Source of the DNA: Blumeriella jaapii
Lineage: Eukaryota > Ascomycota > Leotiomycetes > Helotiales > Drepanopezizaceae
Direction of reading: 5' to 3'
Assembly: GCA_009599575.1 (NCBI GenBank)
Contig: VWND01000033.1
Span: 186,001-250,000 of the forward strand
DNA: 64,000 nucleotides
A model generated the notes under the pieces. The model searched no databases. It was not told where the DNA came from and saw only the letters and a list, made by a program, of their open reading frames with translations. Position 1 is the stretch's first letter. Every line of letters begins with the position of its first letter. The translations under genes were made by a program, and so were the position numbers. Below, piece by piece: positions 1 to 11,645 of the stretch.

Positions 1-1432
1 TATTTTGATTTAATAAATTAAGCCAACCAGTTTAGCGCGGAAATTGCTTAGAGATTTTACAATTACGAGCATTTTTTTGTCGTATACGACGTAGTTTAAT
101 TCTGCGAAAGCTATAGTTTTGCTAAAATAAACGATTGGAAGTCAATCGTTATTATAGAATTAAAAAAGCATAAAAGCTACTACGCCGTCGGAAGCGTTAG
201 TTTTTAATATGCAAAAAAGGTTTTGCCTGTAATATTATAGAATTAATATAATAATAAAAGCTAATATAAAAAGATCGAAACTTTTTTAATATTTAAAAAT
301 AAAATTGTAAAAAACGTTAGTTTTAATCAAATGAATCAGAAACTTTGCAATTATATCGTAATTTCGAATAAAACGTCGGTAAAAATTACAAAAACCAAAA
401 AAGCTTTATATATTTTTTACAATAATAAAAAGCTTCTAATAGGCGACCACGGAAACTTTTTTTAAATTTACTTTTAAATCTTTAATAGAAATAATAAAAC
501 CTAAGTAACGGGTCCGAATAACGTTGAATTCAGACTTTCGAATATCGGCTTATAATTCAGCGTCAGCGAGTTTTTAAAGCATTTTGCGAACGTATATAAC
601 GTATTTCAAAAAATCGGACGAATAAATAAAAATATTATTTAAATATGTAATGCAAAAATCGTTTAAATAATCGAAAAAAAACGTCGTTTATATAGCGTTA
701 ATAAATTGCGGATTTATTAATAAAGCCAAAAAATAGCATTTTGCATTTATAAAAAACGCCGTAACGCGTACGAAACGTCGTTAGTTTTTTACTGGCGGAG
801 TTTATTCGTATTTTATAAAAAGCTTAACGAATATCGAATTTCGTAAAAATTCGCGCTTTCGAAAAACGAGCAAAAGTCTTATCGATAAAAAAAAAAAAAT
901 AGCGATTTTTACGAATAACGTTATTAAAAGCTCGATAATCGATATAAAAACGCAATAAACCGTCGGGTTTTTTAGCGAAAAGTATTAGAGCAGCGAAAAA
1001 AGCGGTAAAAGGTTCGATAAAGCTTTTGTTAAAATTATTTTGCAAATAAGTTTTAATAATCTCGAGTTTTAAAATCGATATTTTATATAAAAAAGTGTAT
1101 TTCAGCTTTTTTTTATTTATAATAAGCTCGATTTTATAATCGTAAAGCCGGTAAAAGGCTAGCTCGTTACTGGCGGCCTTAAAAAACACGTATTCGAGGT
1201 TTTTGTATTCCGAGGGAAAAAATTCGAAAAAAGGTTTATTCGAAGTTAGTTTTGCTAAGCTGGTTAAAAAAATCGAAATCGATATTTCGTTGGTTTTAAA
1301 ACGTTCGAAAAAACTGTGAAATTAAGTTTTAAAAGAAATATTATACGTAAAATCGTTTAGTATTTTATCGATTTCGTATAAAAAGGTTGAAAACATTTTA
1401 ACTGCTTTTTTTCTAAAAATCAGCTTGAAAAC
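1..1432 (-). pseudogene. gypsy reverse transcriptase-RNase H relic (Z1)
   Basis: Minus-strand reading gives the gypsy RT order. From about 1189 down to 824 there is a YDYKIEL stretch, then KKPDGLLRFYIDYRAFNN (finger/palm) ending in FTKFDIR, the first catalytic block. Below 640 come ADIRKSEF, YLGFIIS and GFCNFYRRFIRNY (RT thumb and connection), then an RNase H start reading KTNASDGVV, where families usually have an ETDAS-type motif, so the acidic residue has become Asn. RT copies element RNA into cDNA in the particle; this copy cannot do so because many in-frame TAA/TAG codons interrupt it. The RNase H C-terminus and integrase lie beyond position 1. Confidence 0.85.
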
Positions 1433-1948
1433 GTATATAATAATTTGGCAGATGGAAATTGGATAAGCAGTAAATTAAGGGATTCGTTTTCGAATTAGTC
1501 GTTTGAAAAGTTTAAAAAATAGCTTATTTAAATTATCGATTATATTAAATTAAAAGGCTATCGCGGCAAAAGTTTTTTTTCGGTTTTGGATATAATTGTT
1601 TTTCGTAGAATAAAAAAGCTGTTTTAACGAAAAAAGAAAAAAAAAAAAAGAAATAATAAAAAAAAGATCGTTAGCTTGGAAAGATGGTGTAATTTCTCGT
1701 ATTATTCCATTGGCGTCGCTATCGAAATTAGCATCGCGAATAAAATTCGACTTTTTCGCGTTTCGCATAGCGTCGTAAATCTGCCACAATTGGTTAAGAT
1801 TTTTGTTACGTTTTACAGCGTCGTTTTAATGGCGAAATTAAATTTTTCGGAAATGCAAATAAGAGATTTTAATACAACGAGCGTAAAAAGCTGTAAAGGG
1901 GTAAAACTTCGGCTAATAAAGTTTGCGTTTATTATAGTTTAATAGAAT

Positions 1949-2331
1949 TTAATATTCGGCCAACCAAGCTTTTCTTAGGATTATATTATAATTTCCGAAA
2001 TTAATAATTAAAAAAAGAATAAACGATTGTATTCGATTGTTAATAATAAAATTGAAAAGCGTAAAATATATAATTAAATGGCTACGAGCTTTATTATATT
2101 TTTTTATAAAAAAAAAAGCCGGGAAAAATTGAATTAAAAGTTTTAAAAAGAAAAAAAAAAATTTGATTAGCGCCGAATCGATTAACGTATAATCGTTCGC
2201 TTTAAAATCGGCGAGCGCTTTTATTTTGTACGAAAAGCTATTTTTAATAAGTATAACGGAAATTGTTAGTAAATCGTTATTAAAAAGCTTTCGAACGTTA
2301 AAATAACGCATATCGCGCAATACGCTTAAAA
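1949..2331 (-). pseudogene. gypsy aspartic protease relic (Z1)
   Basis: A 123-codon open stretch on the minus strand. It contains a protease-like segment (ADFKANDYTLIDSALIK, where ADFGANGY-type D-x-G-A motifs are usual), then the second half ending NFGNYNIILRKAWLAEY, matching the family's conserved D-I-I-L-G-x-x-W-L block. The catalytic-loop Gly codons have turned into Lys/Asn codons, consistent with G to A change. The enzyme would have cut the Gag-Pol polyprotein. The same segment survives at about 39785-40155 in copy Z2. Confidence 0.75.
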
Positions 2332-2339
2332 AGAAGGTT

Positions 2340-3840
2340 TTGCTTAGGCTTAGGCGTTTTTCCGATTAGCGGAAAAGCTTTTAACTTTCTCGTATGCGTT
2401 TTGAAAGTCGTTTGGAAGAGGGTTTTCGTTTTTATTATTATTATTAAAAAACGAATTTTCGGCCGGCTCGATTTCGTTTATATTTACCAGCTTAAGAAAG
2501 CTTTTGGATGGAACCGAGGGTCGGCCCGTAGAAGATCGTACAAATTGGCCTCGAATTTTCTGGTATGAAATAAAAAACGAGCGTTGTCGTTGGTCCGATC
2601 GAAAAGAAAAAACGCTAAAAAAAGCGTTTTAGCGTAAGAAAAAAGGAAAAACAGCAGAGGGCTGAAAAAGAGTTTATGAAGCATTTGAACGATTTTCGTA
2701 CGTACGATTTGACTCGTAGTACGCTTTGGTTAAAAATCTATTATTTTAATAAATAGTAAATTTAATTAAAAAGCGATTCGCGTATAAAATTCGTTTAGCC
2801 AATTGATTTTGTTTTTTTAACGAACGGCGGTAAGCTAATTTTTAAAAGTCGTTGTACGCGCTTATTTCAAATGCAGCTTTTTTCGTAGACGCTTTGATAT
2901 TTTGTCGCGAAAGGCGTTTCGAAGCTGTTTGTCGGTTCGTATTTAAGCGTTCGCTGTAAAAATGGAAAATCGCAGGTAAAATCGCTAAAAGTCGTCGTAC
3001 GTATTTATTGCAAGCATTTTGAATTCGTTTTCGGCCTTTTAAACGTCGGAAAAGTCGGCCAGAAAATCGGCGATTTTTTTTATTAATTTTTCGGAAAATA
3101 TAAAATCGGAACGGTTTAAAATACGCGGGGTTAAGAATTTTTTTGCTACGCTTTCGGTTTGATCGAATATGTAATTTTTGCGAAATCGATCGCTAGCGAA
3201 ATAATCGTGGTAAAATTCGAAGTTATCGAAAACTTTAGTTTTTTAATAGCGTGTTTTATAATTTTTATTATTATTTAGCTTAAACTTAAGATTCGGAACG
3301 CGCTTTATGCGAGCTAATCGAAAATCAGCAGATAAATGGAAATTATAGCGTTTAAAAGGCGCGCTAAGGTTTTAGCCGTCAGGGGAAAATTTAAAAAAAG
3401 TTCGCGAAAAGCGTGGAGATTGGTTTGCAGCGTTTGTTGGTTGAAATAAAACGTTGCGAAAAAAAGCAGCAGATTCGCGACTGGCAGAAACACGTTCGAT
3501 AGATTTTACCAAACGCTCTGATTAAAGGATTTGTCGCAGTCGTATAATCTCCAGAAATTATCGTTTACGCTTTTACGCTTTTTTCAGTTGATTTTGCAAA
3601 AGTTTCAATTAAACGCTTTCAGCGCTAGGCTGCAAAAAAAAAGTGGCAGGCGAAATGGTTGGCGCTCTGCCTTTTTTTTTGTTTTTTTTTTTCGAAGAAA
3701 AAACTGTTTTTTAAAAAAAAAAGCTTTTGGGGAAGGCTGTTTTTTCGCTGATTGAAAAAAAGGAGGTTAAAATGTAATAGCAGGAGCTGAAAAGCTTTGT
3801 TAAAAAGGAGATCGTTGAACAAAAGCTATTTTTCGCGAAG
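2340..3840 (-). pseudogene. gypsy gag relic (Z1)
   Basis: This stretch lies between the protease and the 5' LTR, where gag belongs. The best open piece (2684-2484, 66 codons) reads FLFHTRKFEANLYDLLRADP and is repeated in copy Z2 at 40257-40499. The remainder holds only short open pieces. I see no intact zinc knuckle. Assignment to gag rests on position and on conservation between the two copies rather than on a recognised domain. Confidence 0.55.
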
Positions 3841-3952
3841 TGCGAAAATAAGCTTTTTCATAACCGGTCGATTATTTTGGTATAATCCGTGAGGAATTCG
3901 AAAAGAAAAATAATTTACGCCGTCGTCAGCGTAAAAAAAAAGTTGTTAATAA

Positions 3953-4249
3953 TATGACGATCTAATCAATCGGAGGGCTGGGAGATCAGTTAATTAATCG
4001 CCGTGTTTATATAATATAAAAAACGAGCTTTTGGTTTTGTAACAAAAATATTCATTTAGAATCAATAATTGTAGATAGCAGAAGTTGCTAAAAGAAAAGA
4101 GTTTTATATATATAAATAGTTTTCACAGTTGATGGGGAGACCCACCAGAAGACCAGGAAGCTTGCAGCTATACGTAGTTGCTGAGGAGCTTGCAGCTATA
4201 CCTAGTTGCTAGGGTGACACGAGAGGTGGCAACAGAGTGAATCGTTACA
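3953..4249 (-). repeat. LTR of family Z (Z1 5' LTR)
   Basis: On the minus strand it starts TGTAACGATTCACTC and ends ..GATTAGATCGT. The same unit, interrupted by a Tc1 element, occurs in sense orientation at 36876-38513 behind the plus-strand copy Z3. It directly precedes the Z1 gag region. The inner terminus has diverged from TGTAACG to TATGACG. The 4250-4383 stretch beyond it is AT-rich flank with no recognisable feature. Confidence 0.8.
4159..4214. repeat. 28 bp tandem duplication in Z LTR
   Basis: Two adjacent 28 bp units start AGCTTGCAGCTATACGTAG and AGCTTGCAGCTATACCTAG. The corresponding LTR at 36876-38513 has a single unit, so this is a copy-specific duplication or a deletion in the other copy. 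Confidence 0.85.
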
Positions 4250-4383
4250 ATTTCGACGTCGAACCCGAAAAGCATTGCTTTTAAATTCAATTAAAATTAG
4301 CAAAAAACCGATTATTCCTAACTGAAAATGATTTCGATATTAAATTAATAAATAATAAAAACAAAAGAAAAAAAAACAGAAAG

Positions 4384-4579
4384 TGTGGGAATACCTATAG
4401 GGGTCACGTGGGATCAGGTGATGCGGGATCACAGTTGTAGGTGCGCAGCGCTAGCGCCCGCTAGTGCTCGCATATTTACCCCCATATTTTTATATTAGCT
4501 AGACCCAGTAGAATGCATACAGTTTCAATCCGATTTATTACGATTAGTCGTATTTGTATTATTATCTGTGATATTAATA
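4384..4579 (+). repeat. Y1 5' LTR
   Basis: Aligns over its full length with 10147-10341. It contains the conserved core GGGGTCACGTGGGATCAGG and a CGCTAGCGCCCGCTAGTG block. The sequence just inside it (TTAATCAGTGGTTAAAT) matches, with transitions, the sequence just inside the S-element LTR (minus strand of about 34738-34756) and is the likely primer-binding region. Confidence 0.9.
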
Positions 4580-4799
4580 TTAATCAGTGGTTAAATTTAT
4601 TTTTAACCACAGATTCGCAAGGTTTAATAGAAGAGGCAAGTTTAAAAGATTTTGTTATGTAAAACGACTTTTTTTTTTTCCGATTTGCGCTAAGGGCTAT
4701 TAATTTTTTTTTGTTATGCAAAACGACCAAGGAAAAGAAAAGGTAGCTAAGGTCAGGTTTAATAATTTTTATTTGATTGTGTTTTATTAACACCGCTGT

Positions 4800-6690
4800 T
4801 CGGCGAGTTTTACGATTTCGAAAAGAGATTCTAGAAACTAAGCAGCAATATAAGCAAACGCCCTATTCCTAATCTGTTGTAGCCTATATTTTGCGACAAT
4901 TATTAATTAAGAACGCTATTAATTTAATTACCGCCATTAATTACGAAATACCGGATTTTAAATACAAGTTATTTTATTATTAAAAACAAATATTTAAAAT
5001 AATTCCGATATTTGCATATATTAAATACGGTGTCGAGGATTGGGATAAAAAAATGGATTTAGCAACGTTTTCCGAAGAGGTTTTAAATAGATATATTGCG
5101 CTTTGCTGCGAGGTTTATAAAACAGATAATAAATTAGATTTATTTTACGAGCTATTATAAATTATTCGGGAAAATTTTGAAAAATGAATTTTCGATACGT
5201 TTGCAAAGTTTAATTTCCGAGCTTGGAAAAAATTCCGCGAAATCTATTTAATCGCAGGCTTTTTTATAAGATTTGTAGCAGGAATTTTATACGCGGCAAT
5301 GGTTTAAGCTCGATTAGGATCAAATAAGATCGAATGAATTTTTGTTTTATAAAAAAAAAAAATTCGGTTGCGTATTAAATGGAACGAGATATTTCGAGAA
5401 TATGGTCGCAAGGTCAGAAAATTAAGTGGGCTATTATTTGACAAAGCAGAAAAAGGTTCCGATATTTTTGCATAGCCGGTAGAATTTTAGTATAATTTTA
5501 GAAACCAGAATTTTGAAAATACCGGTCGCAATAACTTATATAGCTCGTACGATTTATAACGCAATATCGAAATTAAAAAGTTTTTTTAATATTAGTCCGA
5601 ATACTAACGAAAGTATCGTATATACGTTCGATCAGAGCAGTTTTATCTAAAGCTGCAATTTCCGGCCTTATTTTATACGCAAATCCTCGATTATTTTCGT
5701 TAAATTAAAAATATTTCCAAAGTTTATAATAATAAGAAAAAAAAGTATAAAAATGCGGAATACGAAGTTTTTTAAACGATAAATTAAATATTTTTTTTAT
5801 AAAAATTGTTTAAGATTTGGAATTTAGTAAAAAAACGAGATTGGCTACGCAATTGTTTTTTTATTTATGCTAAAAAACGACGCTTACGACTTTTTATATA
5901 ACTAAGTTGTATAATCAGAATTACGAATTTTGAATTATAATTACTTTAATGAAAAAGCAGTTCGAAGTTTTCGAATCCGCCCAGAAATACTTCGAAAAAT
6001 GGCGATTTATAAGTTTATTTCGTATAGCTTTTATATTTGAAAACGTTATTAAAATCAAGTCCGAATGTTTTTTAATTATGGCCAAAAAGCTGGTGATGAT
6101 TCAGCGCAATTTAATTTTCGAATATTATATAAATAAGGTATTTCGCGACGTATTAATAAATACAGTTAAGGATATGCCAGAATGCGCGTATGCGCAGTAC
6201 AATTCAGCAGAGTTTTTTATTGCTTTTTTAATATAATTGAAAAGTTTTATATCGGTTATTTTAAAATTAAATTTAATTTCTGAAGCTTATTTATATTAAA
6301 CCGGCATTTTTCAGAATAAAAACGAAAACACCGGTAATATATAAAAAAAGCTATCGGACGCATATTATACCGATCGCGAATATAAAAGCAATAAAAGGAA
6401 CAGAGGTCGAGGAGGTTTATATCGAGAAGAATACAAGACCCTTTTCCGTAGCAATCCGAAAAGCACCGGCCCAAATCGTGAAAAGCTTTGCTATATGTGC
6501 AAAAAGCTAAATTATTGGTTTATTTAATATATGCCAAAGGAGCGAAAAGCAGCGTACGAAGTCTGGAAGTACGAATTTTACTATTTTATAAGCGTTGATT
6601 ATATTTTTGCCGAATATCGCCAGTTTTTAATTGAAAATAAAAGCGAAAACGTGTCGGAGGCTAGCGGGGAGCGTAAGAATTAATAATCAG
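4800..6690 (+). pseudogene. copia gag relic (Y1)
   Basis: The plus-strand reading shows the fungal copia Gag pattern. A 95-codon open piece at 5949-6236 contains KSECFLIMAKKLVMIQRNL and TVKDMPECAYAQYNSAEFF. It is followed at about 6489-6560 by a zinc-knuckle relic (CYMC, with a following Trp and acidic/basic tail). Gag would form the particle and bind element RNA. Numerous TAA and TAG codons interrupt the frame. About 4580-4800 is leader without coding signal. Confidence 0.75.
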
Positions 6691-6740
6691 CGGCCGCAAT
6701 TCAGTTTACGATTGAATTAAAAGCAATTGACGGCCAATAA

Positions 6741-7200
6741 TTGATAAATAATTTACGTAATTACGCTACGTATTACGCGTATACGAATAAAAACTTATAT
6801 TTACTTTTTTCGATTATTGTTTTTTTTTCGATCAATTTGTATTCGAACGCTATTTTTTTTTACAAATTCCAAGGTTTTATTTCAGATATAAAAGCAGTAA
6901 AGGTTTTTATTGCAAAAAAACGATAAGCCGAAGTTTTGCAAAAGTTGTTTTTTATTTTTTTGCATATAAATCGATTTGAAAATAAGATTAAAATTAAGTT
7001 TGGCGATAATATAACGAAAGTTATCGGTTTTATAAATATAACGATATCGCTAAAGTTAATTATTTTTTTTATTTAATTAACGTGAATACGCTATTTTTGA
7101 TTTTTTTTTAGGATTTCGATCGCTTAAAAGTTTATTATAATAATTTGTCCGATGTTTTTATTTAGGGCCAAAAAAAGATTTCAGTTATTCGCAAATGGGA
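6741..7200 (+). pseudogene. copia protease relic (Y1)
   Basis: A 61-codon open piece reads FQGFISDIKAVKVFIAKK. The D-I-K-A run sits where copia proteases have D-T/S-G-A, so the catalytic Asp remains but the Gly is lost. Downstream, IKFGDNITKVIGFINITI corresponds to the conserved F-G-x-G..I-G second half. Position between the zinc knuckle and integrase supports the call. It is not functional. Confidence 0.65.
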
Positions 7201-7209
7201 TTATCCGTT

Positions 7210-8160
7210 TTTGATATTGCATACGGAAAAAGCTATTTTGGCCTATTTGATAATTACAGAATTACGTTAAATACACCGCCGATTCGGATATTTTTCCGCG
7301 GCGCGTTTTGCAAAAATGCTTAATTTATTCGGTTACGAAAACGTTTTTTTTAAGATTTTGAAAACAATTGAAAAGTTTTGTTATTAGTATCAAATATACG
7401 GCGCAAGCTTTAGCAAATACAAATTTATTTTGAAAAACGACCAAAAATTTAATTATTTTATTATTATTAATATGATATATTTAAATAAAAGCCTAATATT
7501 ATACGTTGTCGATTTTGTAATTTTATTTAATTCGGCAGCGTTTTTTAAAAATATAACCGTATTTAAAACTTTTAATTAATTGCGGAAATACTGGATAAAT
7601 ACGTATTTAAGATTTTCCGATATTATTATATACGATCCAGGTATTAATTTTAACGCAAAAGAGTTTAAAGGATTAATAAAAGTAATATTAATTATTATTA
7701 AGCAGATGTTTATCGAAGCATATAACAGTATAGAAAAAATTAAGCGCTATTATTATACGTTGCGACGTGTTTATAAGATTATTATAGCTGAATTTAAAAG
7801 AACCGGTATTTTTAAAAAATAACGCTTGCAAATAGCTTTGAAAGTTATTAACGATATAACCGATTCAGCAGATTTTGTTTTAATTTTATTTGTATTCGGC
7901 GTTTATTTTCGCATTTACGAAAATGATTTTTTTTTTTGCAAATATTGCAAAGCGAAGGAAAGCTGTACGCAAAGGAATGGCGGAAGTCCGCCGATTGTAA
8001 GCAATTCGCTAAATGCAAAATGTATTTTATACGCGCAATAGCCCGAATATATTCGAAACGCTAAACTTACTTTTTTAATCGTAAGTTCGTGTATAGCGCG
8101 AAAGGATAGGCAACGAAAAAGCTTAATGGAAAGGCTTTTATATTTTTTTCGCAATTGAAA
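7210..8160 (+). pseudogene. copia integrase relic (Y1)
   Basis: It begins with an HHCC-type region (about 7270-7400, including HRRFGYFSAARFAK). The catalytic core follows: VVDFVILF, then IIYDPGINFNAKEFKG (second Asp) and EAYNSIEKIKRYYYTLRR (third acidic block) at 7640-7770. The C-terminal side reads LQIALKVINDITDSADFVLILFVFG. This order and spacing fit fungal copia integrases, which join cDNA ends to chromosomal DNA. At least one stop separates the core from the C-terminal segment. Confidence 0.85.
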
Positions 8161-8379
8161 AAAACAAACGTGTATCGTTTAAATTAAGAAAAAAACAGTC
8201 CAGTTAAAAATAACGGTTGTAAAGCTATATAATCAGGAATTTTCGGAAAACGACGAACCGGAACCTAATAAAAAAAAATCCCAAAACCTTTTTCCGAGCG
8301 TATAAAATCAGAAAAACCTTTCAGAACCAGCAGAACCGCGTCGTACAGGCCGAATAAAAAGAGTTTTACGCAAATACGA

Positions 8380-10067
8380 CGATATATGTTTTAAGCAGCT
8401 GATTATTAAGATTTTTTGCGAAAAGCTTAGTACGTTTCTGACGTATAAAAAGAAATCAGACCGGGAGCTTTTAGCCAGATTGCGCGCTTTTGGAATGATT
8501 ACAACGAAAGGCGAAGCGTTTTGAGGATTTCTAACGTCGTAAGATCGAAGGTTTATTAGCTACAAAAGTATTCGAGTTTATATAATACGATCCAGTTTAA
8601 TATAATAGCGTGCGAGTTTTCGGATTACGTTTAGTAAATGAAATAAAAGCGAAGGAGATTTTTATTCCGTTCGAAAAGTTAAGGCTTATGATACAGGCTT
8701 TTTTGAATTAAAGCAAGGAAGTTATATTAACGCAATTATTTATAATTCAGCGTTCGAGCCAAAGATTGATTATTGCTCTGGCCTTTTCGCTGCTGCAACG
8801 AAGAATACATCTGTATTTACGAAATATTACCCAGGTTTATATATAAAATAAGCAACCGCTAAACCGGCTAATTTTGGCAAAATTACTAAAGGAAATGGTT
8901 TATTTGTATTCCGAAGGCACGATTATACGGGTTAAAAAGGCGTTGTATGGAATTTTAAAAGCAGAGACATTTTGGTGAATAATATATTATATTTATTATA
9001 AAAAGAAGCTGTTTGCCGTTACGTTAATTTACGATTTTTGCTTGCTGATTACTATTGGAAAAGACGCTTTTAGGCTAATTGGGATGCAAACGGACGATAT
9101 ATATTTTTTTGATAACGAACGTTTTATTGCAAAAAAGAAAGCTGAGCTGGAAAAGGCCAAATTAACGGCAAAACCAATGGATGAGCTTATAATTTCGCAT
9201 AATCTAGCTTTTAACGGATGCGTTTTGATTTTAAAAAGCGATTATATAACTTTTATATAAAAAAACCAAAGTAAAAATCTGAAGTTTGTTTTAAATAACT
9301 CAGATATTTAAATGCAAAAATACGCTAGCCAGAAAGCTTTAAGGGTTTATATTGCGTTAATTTGCTAACCAGAAGCTATGTTCGCGTTATTTATAGCTGC
9401 GTAATTTAAAAGTTTAGGCCAAAAGGAAGTTGTCGAGCTGAATAAACGAATTAAATGGATGATGGATAATTAAAACCGAGGATTGATTTATATATTTTTC
9501 GATCTGAACCGTATAAAATTGTACGTTTTTGTGGACGGCTCGTTTGCTAATAACGAAGATTTAAGTAGCCAGATTGGTTACGTTATCGCTATTAGTAATA
9601 AGAATATTTTATTCGAGAACGACGATTTTTTTATGCAAAGCAACGTTATATATTTTAGCTTTATTAAAAGCCGACGTGTTATAAAAAGCGTATTAGCTAG
9701 CGAAATTTTGGGAATAGTAGCCGGAGCCGATTTAGCTATTGCGATTGCGATTATTTTAGAACAAATCATTTAGCAGTTTAGTTTATTAAAGATTTTATTA
9801 ATCGTTTGCACAAACTTTTATTTATTATACGAATGCTTAGTAAAACTTGGAACGACAAAGGAAAAGAGATTTATAATCGATATTATAGCGCTGCGTCAGT
9901 TATACGAAAGGCGTGAAATAGCAGAAATTCGCTGAATTAACGGCAAAGATAACCTGGCGGACGTTATAACGAAGGCAGCCTTAAATAAAGCGTTTACGAC
10001 GTTTATCGAAGAAAATAAGCTGACGATTAGAATGGAGGGCTGGGTAGATAGGAAAGAAAAGGACTAA
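8380..10067 (+). pseudogene. copia RT-RNase H relic (Y1)
   Basis: RVT_2-type relic. RIHLYLRNITQVYI (first palm Asp region altered) and IRVKKALYGILKAETFW lie at about 8800-8980. MQTDDIYFFDN at 9084-9120 carries a TDD in place of the usual YVDD. YIALICxPEAMF and FVDGSFANNEDLSSQIGYV follow at 9360-9580. The RNase H tail at 9820-10067 includes YECLVKLGTTKEKRFIIDIIALRQ, DNLADVITKA and a terminal EGWVDRKEKD with a natural-looking stop at 10065-10067. Matches to the family are long and colinear, so identity is secure. Stops and lost Trp/Gln codons make it inactive. Confidence 0.9.
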
Positions 10068-10146
10068 CTTAGAGGGCTAATTTGCAATTGCGTTTAAACA
10101 CGTTGCAAGCCAGAAACGCATTCTACTGAAAAGAGAAAACTGCCAG

Positions 10147-10341
10147 TATGGGAATACTTATAGGGGTCACGTGGGATCAGGTGATGCGGGATCACAATTG
10201 TAGATGCGCAGCGCTAGCGCCCGCTAGTGCTCGCACATCTATCCCATATTTTCACATCAGCTAGACCCAGTAGAATGCATACAGTTTCAACCCGATTTAC
10301 TACGACTAGTCGTATCTGTATCACCACCTGTGATACCAACA
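10147..10341 (+). repeat. Y1 3' LTR
   Basis: A near-identical partner of 4384-4579, ending CCAACA and followed at once by the TSD copy GAAAG. About 80 bp (10068-10146) separates the pol stop from the LTR. Confidence 0.9.
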
Positions 10342-10346
10342 GAAAG

Positions 10347-10605
10347 CTTAGTCGAAAAAAAAGGAGAGTGTCAAAGGGCACGGTCCAAGTTCCCGGCCTT
10401 TGGCCGAGATTTTGCCGGACGGCCTTCGGCCTTCGGCCTTCGGCTTTCGGTCGGTCGCCCGAGCAGGCACGACCCAGGTGGACCTAAGAATATAACCAAA
10501 CGGACCCTTTGTATCCTTTTAGATCCCTAAGATTCAGTACATTAATCAAATGAATGCCTTGCTTCCTGGTCTGCCTTCTGATGCACCGTGACAGTACTTT
10601 TCGAT
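10347..10605. other. GC-rich island of unknown origin
   Basis: Immediately outside Y1, the base composition changes sharply to GC-rich without RIP-like decay. It contains a short tandem array of GGCCTTC (three exact units plus GGCTTTC) at 10421-10450. The open frames here are low-complexity and unconvincing. It is not part of Y1, because the TSD lies before it. It does not match the S LTR at 34757-34942. It could be a fragment of another element or non-repetitive host DNA. Confidence 0.5.
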
Positions 10606-11287
10606 AAAAGCTTGTTAATATAACGCTAGTTTTTCGAATATAATTTCTAAGCATTTTAAGCGCGATTTGCCAGGGTTTTCAGCCTGTATTCCTTTGTATA
10701 TAATTGTACGCTATGCTGTCAGATAGAGCTTGCGATTTTCAGTCGTTTCGAAATAAGTTTTTATAAAATTAATTATTACGCCAAACTAATAATTTTTACG
10801 AATTATCGTATTGCAATAATAAGCGTTAGCTGTTTTTTTAAGTATATGTAAAAAGGCTTTTGCGTATAAGCTTTCGGGGAAATTGCATAAATCGCATAAA
10901 TTGTTAAACTTTTTTAGCTTTATATAAAATATATTTTATATTTTTTTCTCGTATTTTATTTTATTTTTATAATACATTTTGCTAAAGTTTAAAACTAGCT
11001 GTACAAAGTCGTTTTTTTTATAAAATCTGACTTTTGCTTTTTTGTCGTCGCCTGAAAGTTTATCGGAAAAGTTAGGATCGTTATTTTTAATCTTGGAAAT
11101 TTTCGTTTTATTTTTAAAGTTGTATAACGTTTTGCTTCGTATAAAAAATGTATTACGTACGTTATTATCGCTATTTTTAATAAATATTTTGGTTGTTCGT
11201 AACGCATAAACGTTGGCTAGGCTGTTTTTTGCCTTTTGAAATCCATTTTTATTATTTTCGATATAAGCATTTTTATTATTATAATAA
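10606..11287 (-). pseudogene. copia gag relic, C-terminal part (element S)
   Basis: The minus strand reads KVRFYKKNDFVQLVLNF and further on IKTYFETTENRKLYL then IYKGIQAENPGKSRLKCLEI and FEKLALY. This corresponds to the fungal copia Gag block also seen in Y1. The frame is interrupted at 11287 by insertion of X1 and resumes at 33893 (TSD ATAA). The relic stops at the GC-rich island, so protease and pol are absent. Confidence 0.65.
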
Positions 11288-11554
11288 TATAAAAGTAGGT
11301 AGGAAAACCAGACTGATACGGCCATATGTCGGTAGATAAGATAGTCTAGGGAATCCCTAAAAAAGACTGAAGAAAGAAAAAGAAAAATAAGTAAAAGTAT
11401 AAATTGAATTGCGTGCCTATAGTATTATTTAAAAGGGCGCTTTGCTTTTATACCTGTTGAAAGTAGTTAGTGGCAGAAAGTCTCGGAGGGGTCTATGCTT
11501 CGACCATAGCTAAAACTTTTAATTTTTATTAATATAAAGTATTACCGTTTTATA
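11288..11554 (-). repeat. X1 3' LTR
   Basis: The plus strand starts TATAAAAGTAGGTAGG and ends in a RIP-altered form of CCGTTTTACA. The unaltered family termini are TGTAAAA and TTTTACA, seen at 17548 and 28854. A conserved inner core includes GACTGATACGGCCATATGTC. Confidence 0.92.
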
Positions 11555-11645
11555 TTCTGTTTTAAATAATATACGTAATCGTTTTTAATTACGATTAAAA
11601 AAAAATATAATTTTAATAAATGCAATTTAGTTTATTTTATTTGAT

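Larger units (their letters stand above)
1..4249 (-). mobile_element. Ty3/gypsy relic Z1, truncated by the window edge
   Basis: A minus-strand gypsy element read from its 5' LTR (3953-4249) through gag, protease, reverse transcriptase and into RNase H, where the window ends. A second copy (38514-41019) matches about 697-3213 and a third (34946-38513) supplies the integrase end and 3' LTR, so the family can be assembled from three pieces. All coding parts are interrupted by RIP-type stops and the copy is non-functional. Confidence 0.85.
4384..10341 (+). mobile_element. complete Ty1/copia element Y1 (RIP-inactivated)
   Basis: A 5,958 bp element with 196 and 195 bp LTRs, starting TGTGGG (left) and TATGGG (right, RIP-altered), and ending CCAACA (right) or TTAATA (left, decayed). 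It is flanked by the 5 bp TSD GAAAG at 4379-4383 and 10342-10346. Domain order gag, protease, integrase, RT, RNase H is the copia order, all on the plus strand. Every coding part is broken by stops. The LTRs kept more GC than the interior and differ mostly by C/T and G/A changes plus one indel. Confidence 0.92.

Noticed and set aside
10421..10450. Short GGCCTTC tandem array as a possible CRISPR or minisatellite
   Set aside because: Only about four 7 bp units without spacers. It is a simple repeat.
10227..10530. Open frames spanning the Y1 LTR end and the GC island
   Set aside because: They cross an element boundary and a TSD, and encode low-complexity Arg/Pro/Gly sequence.
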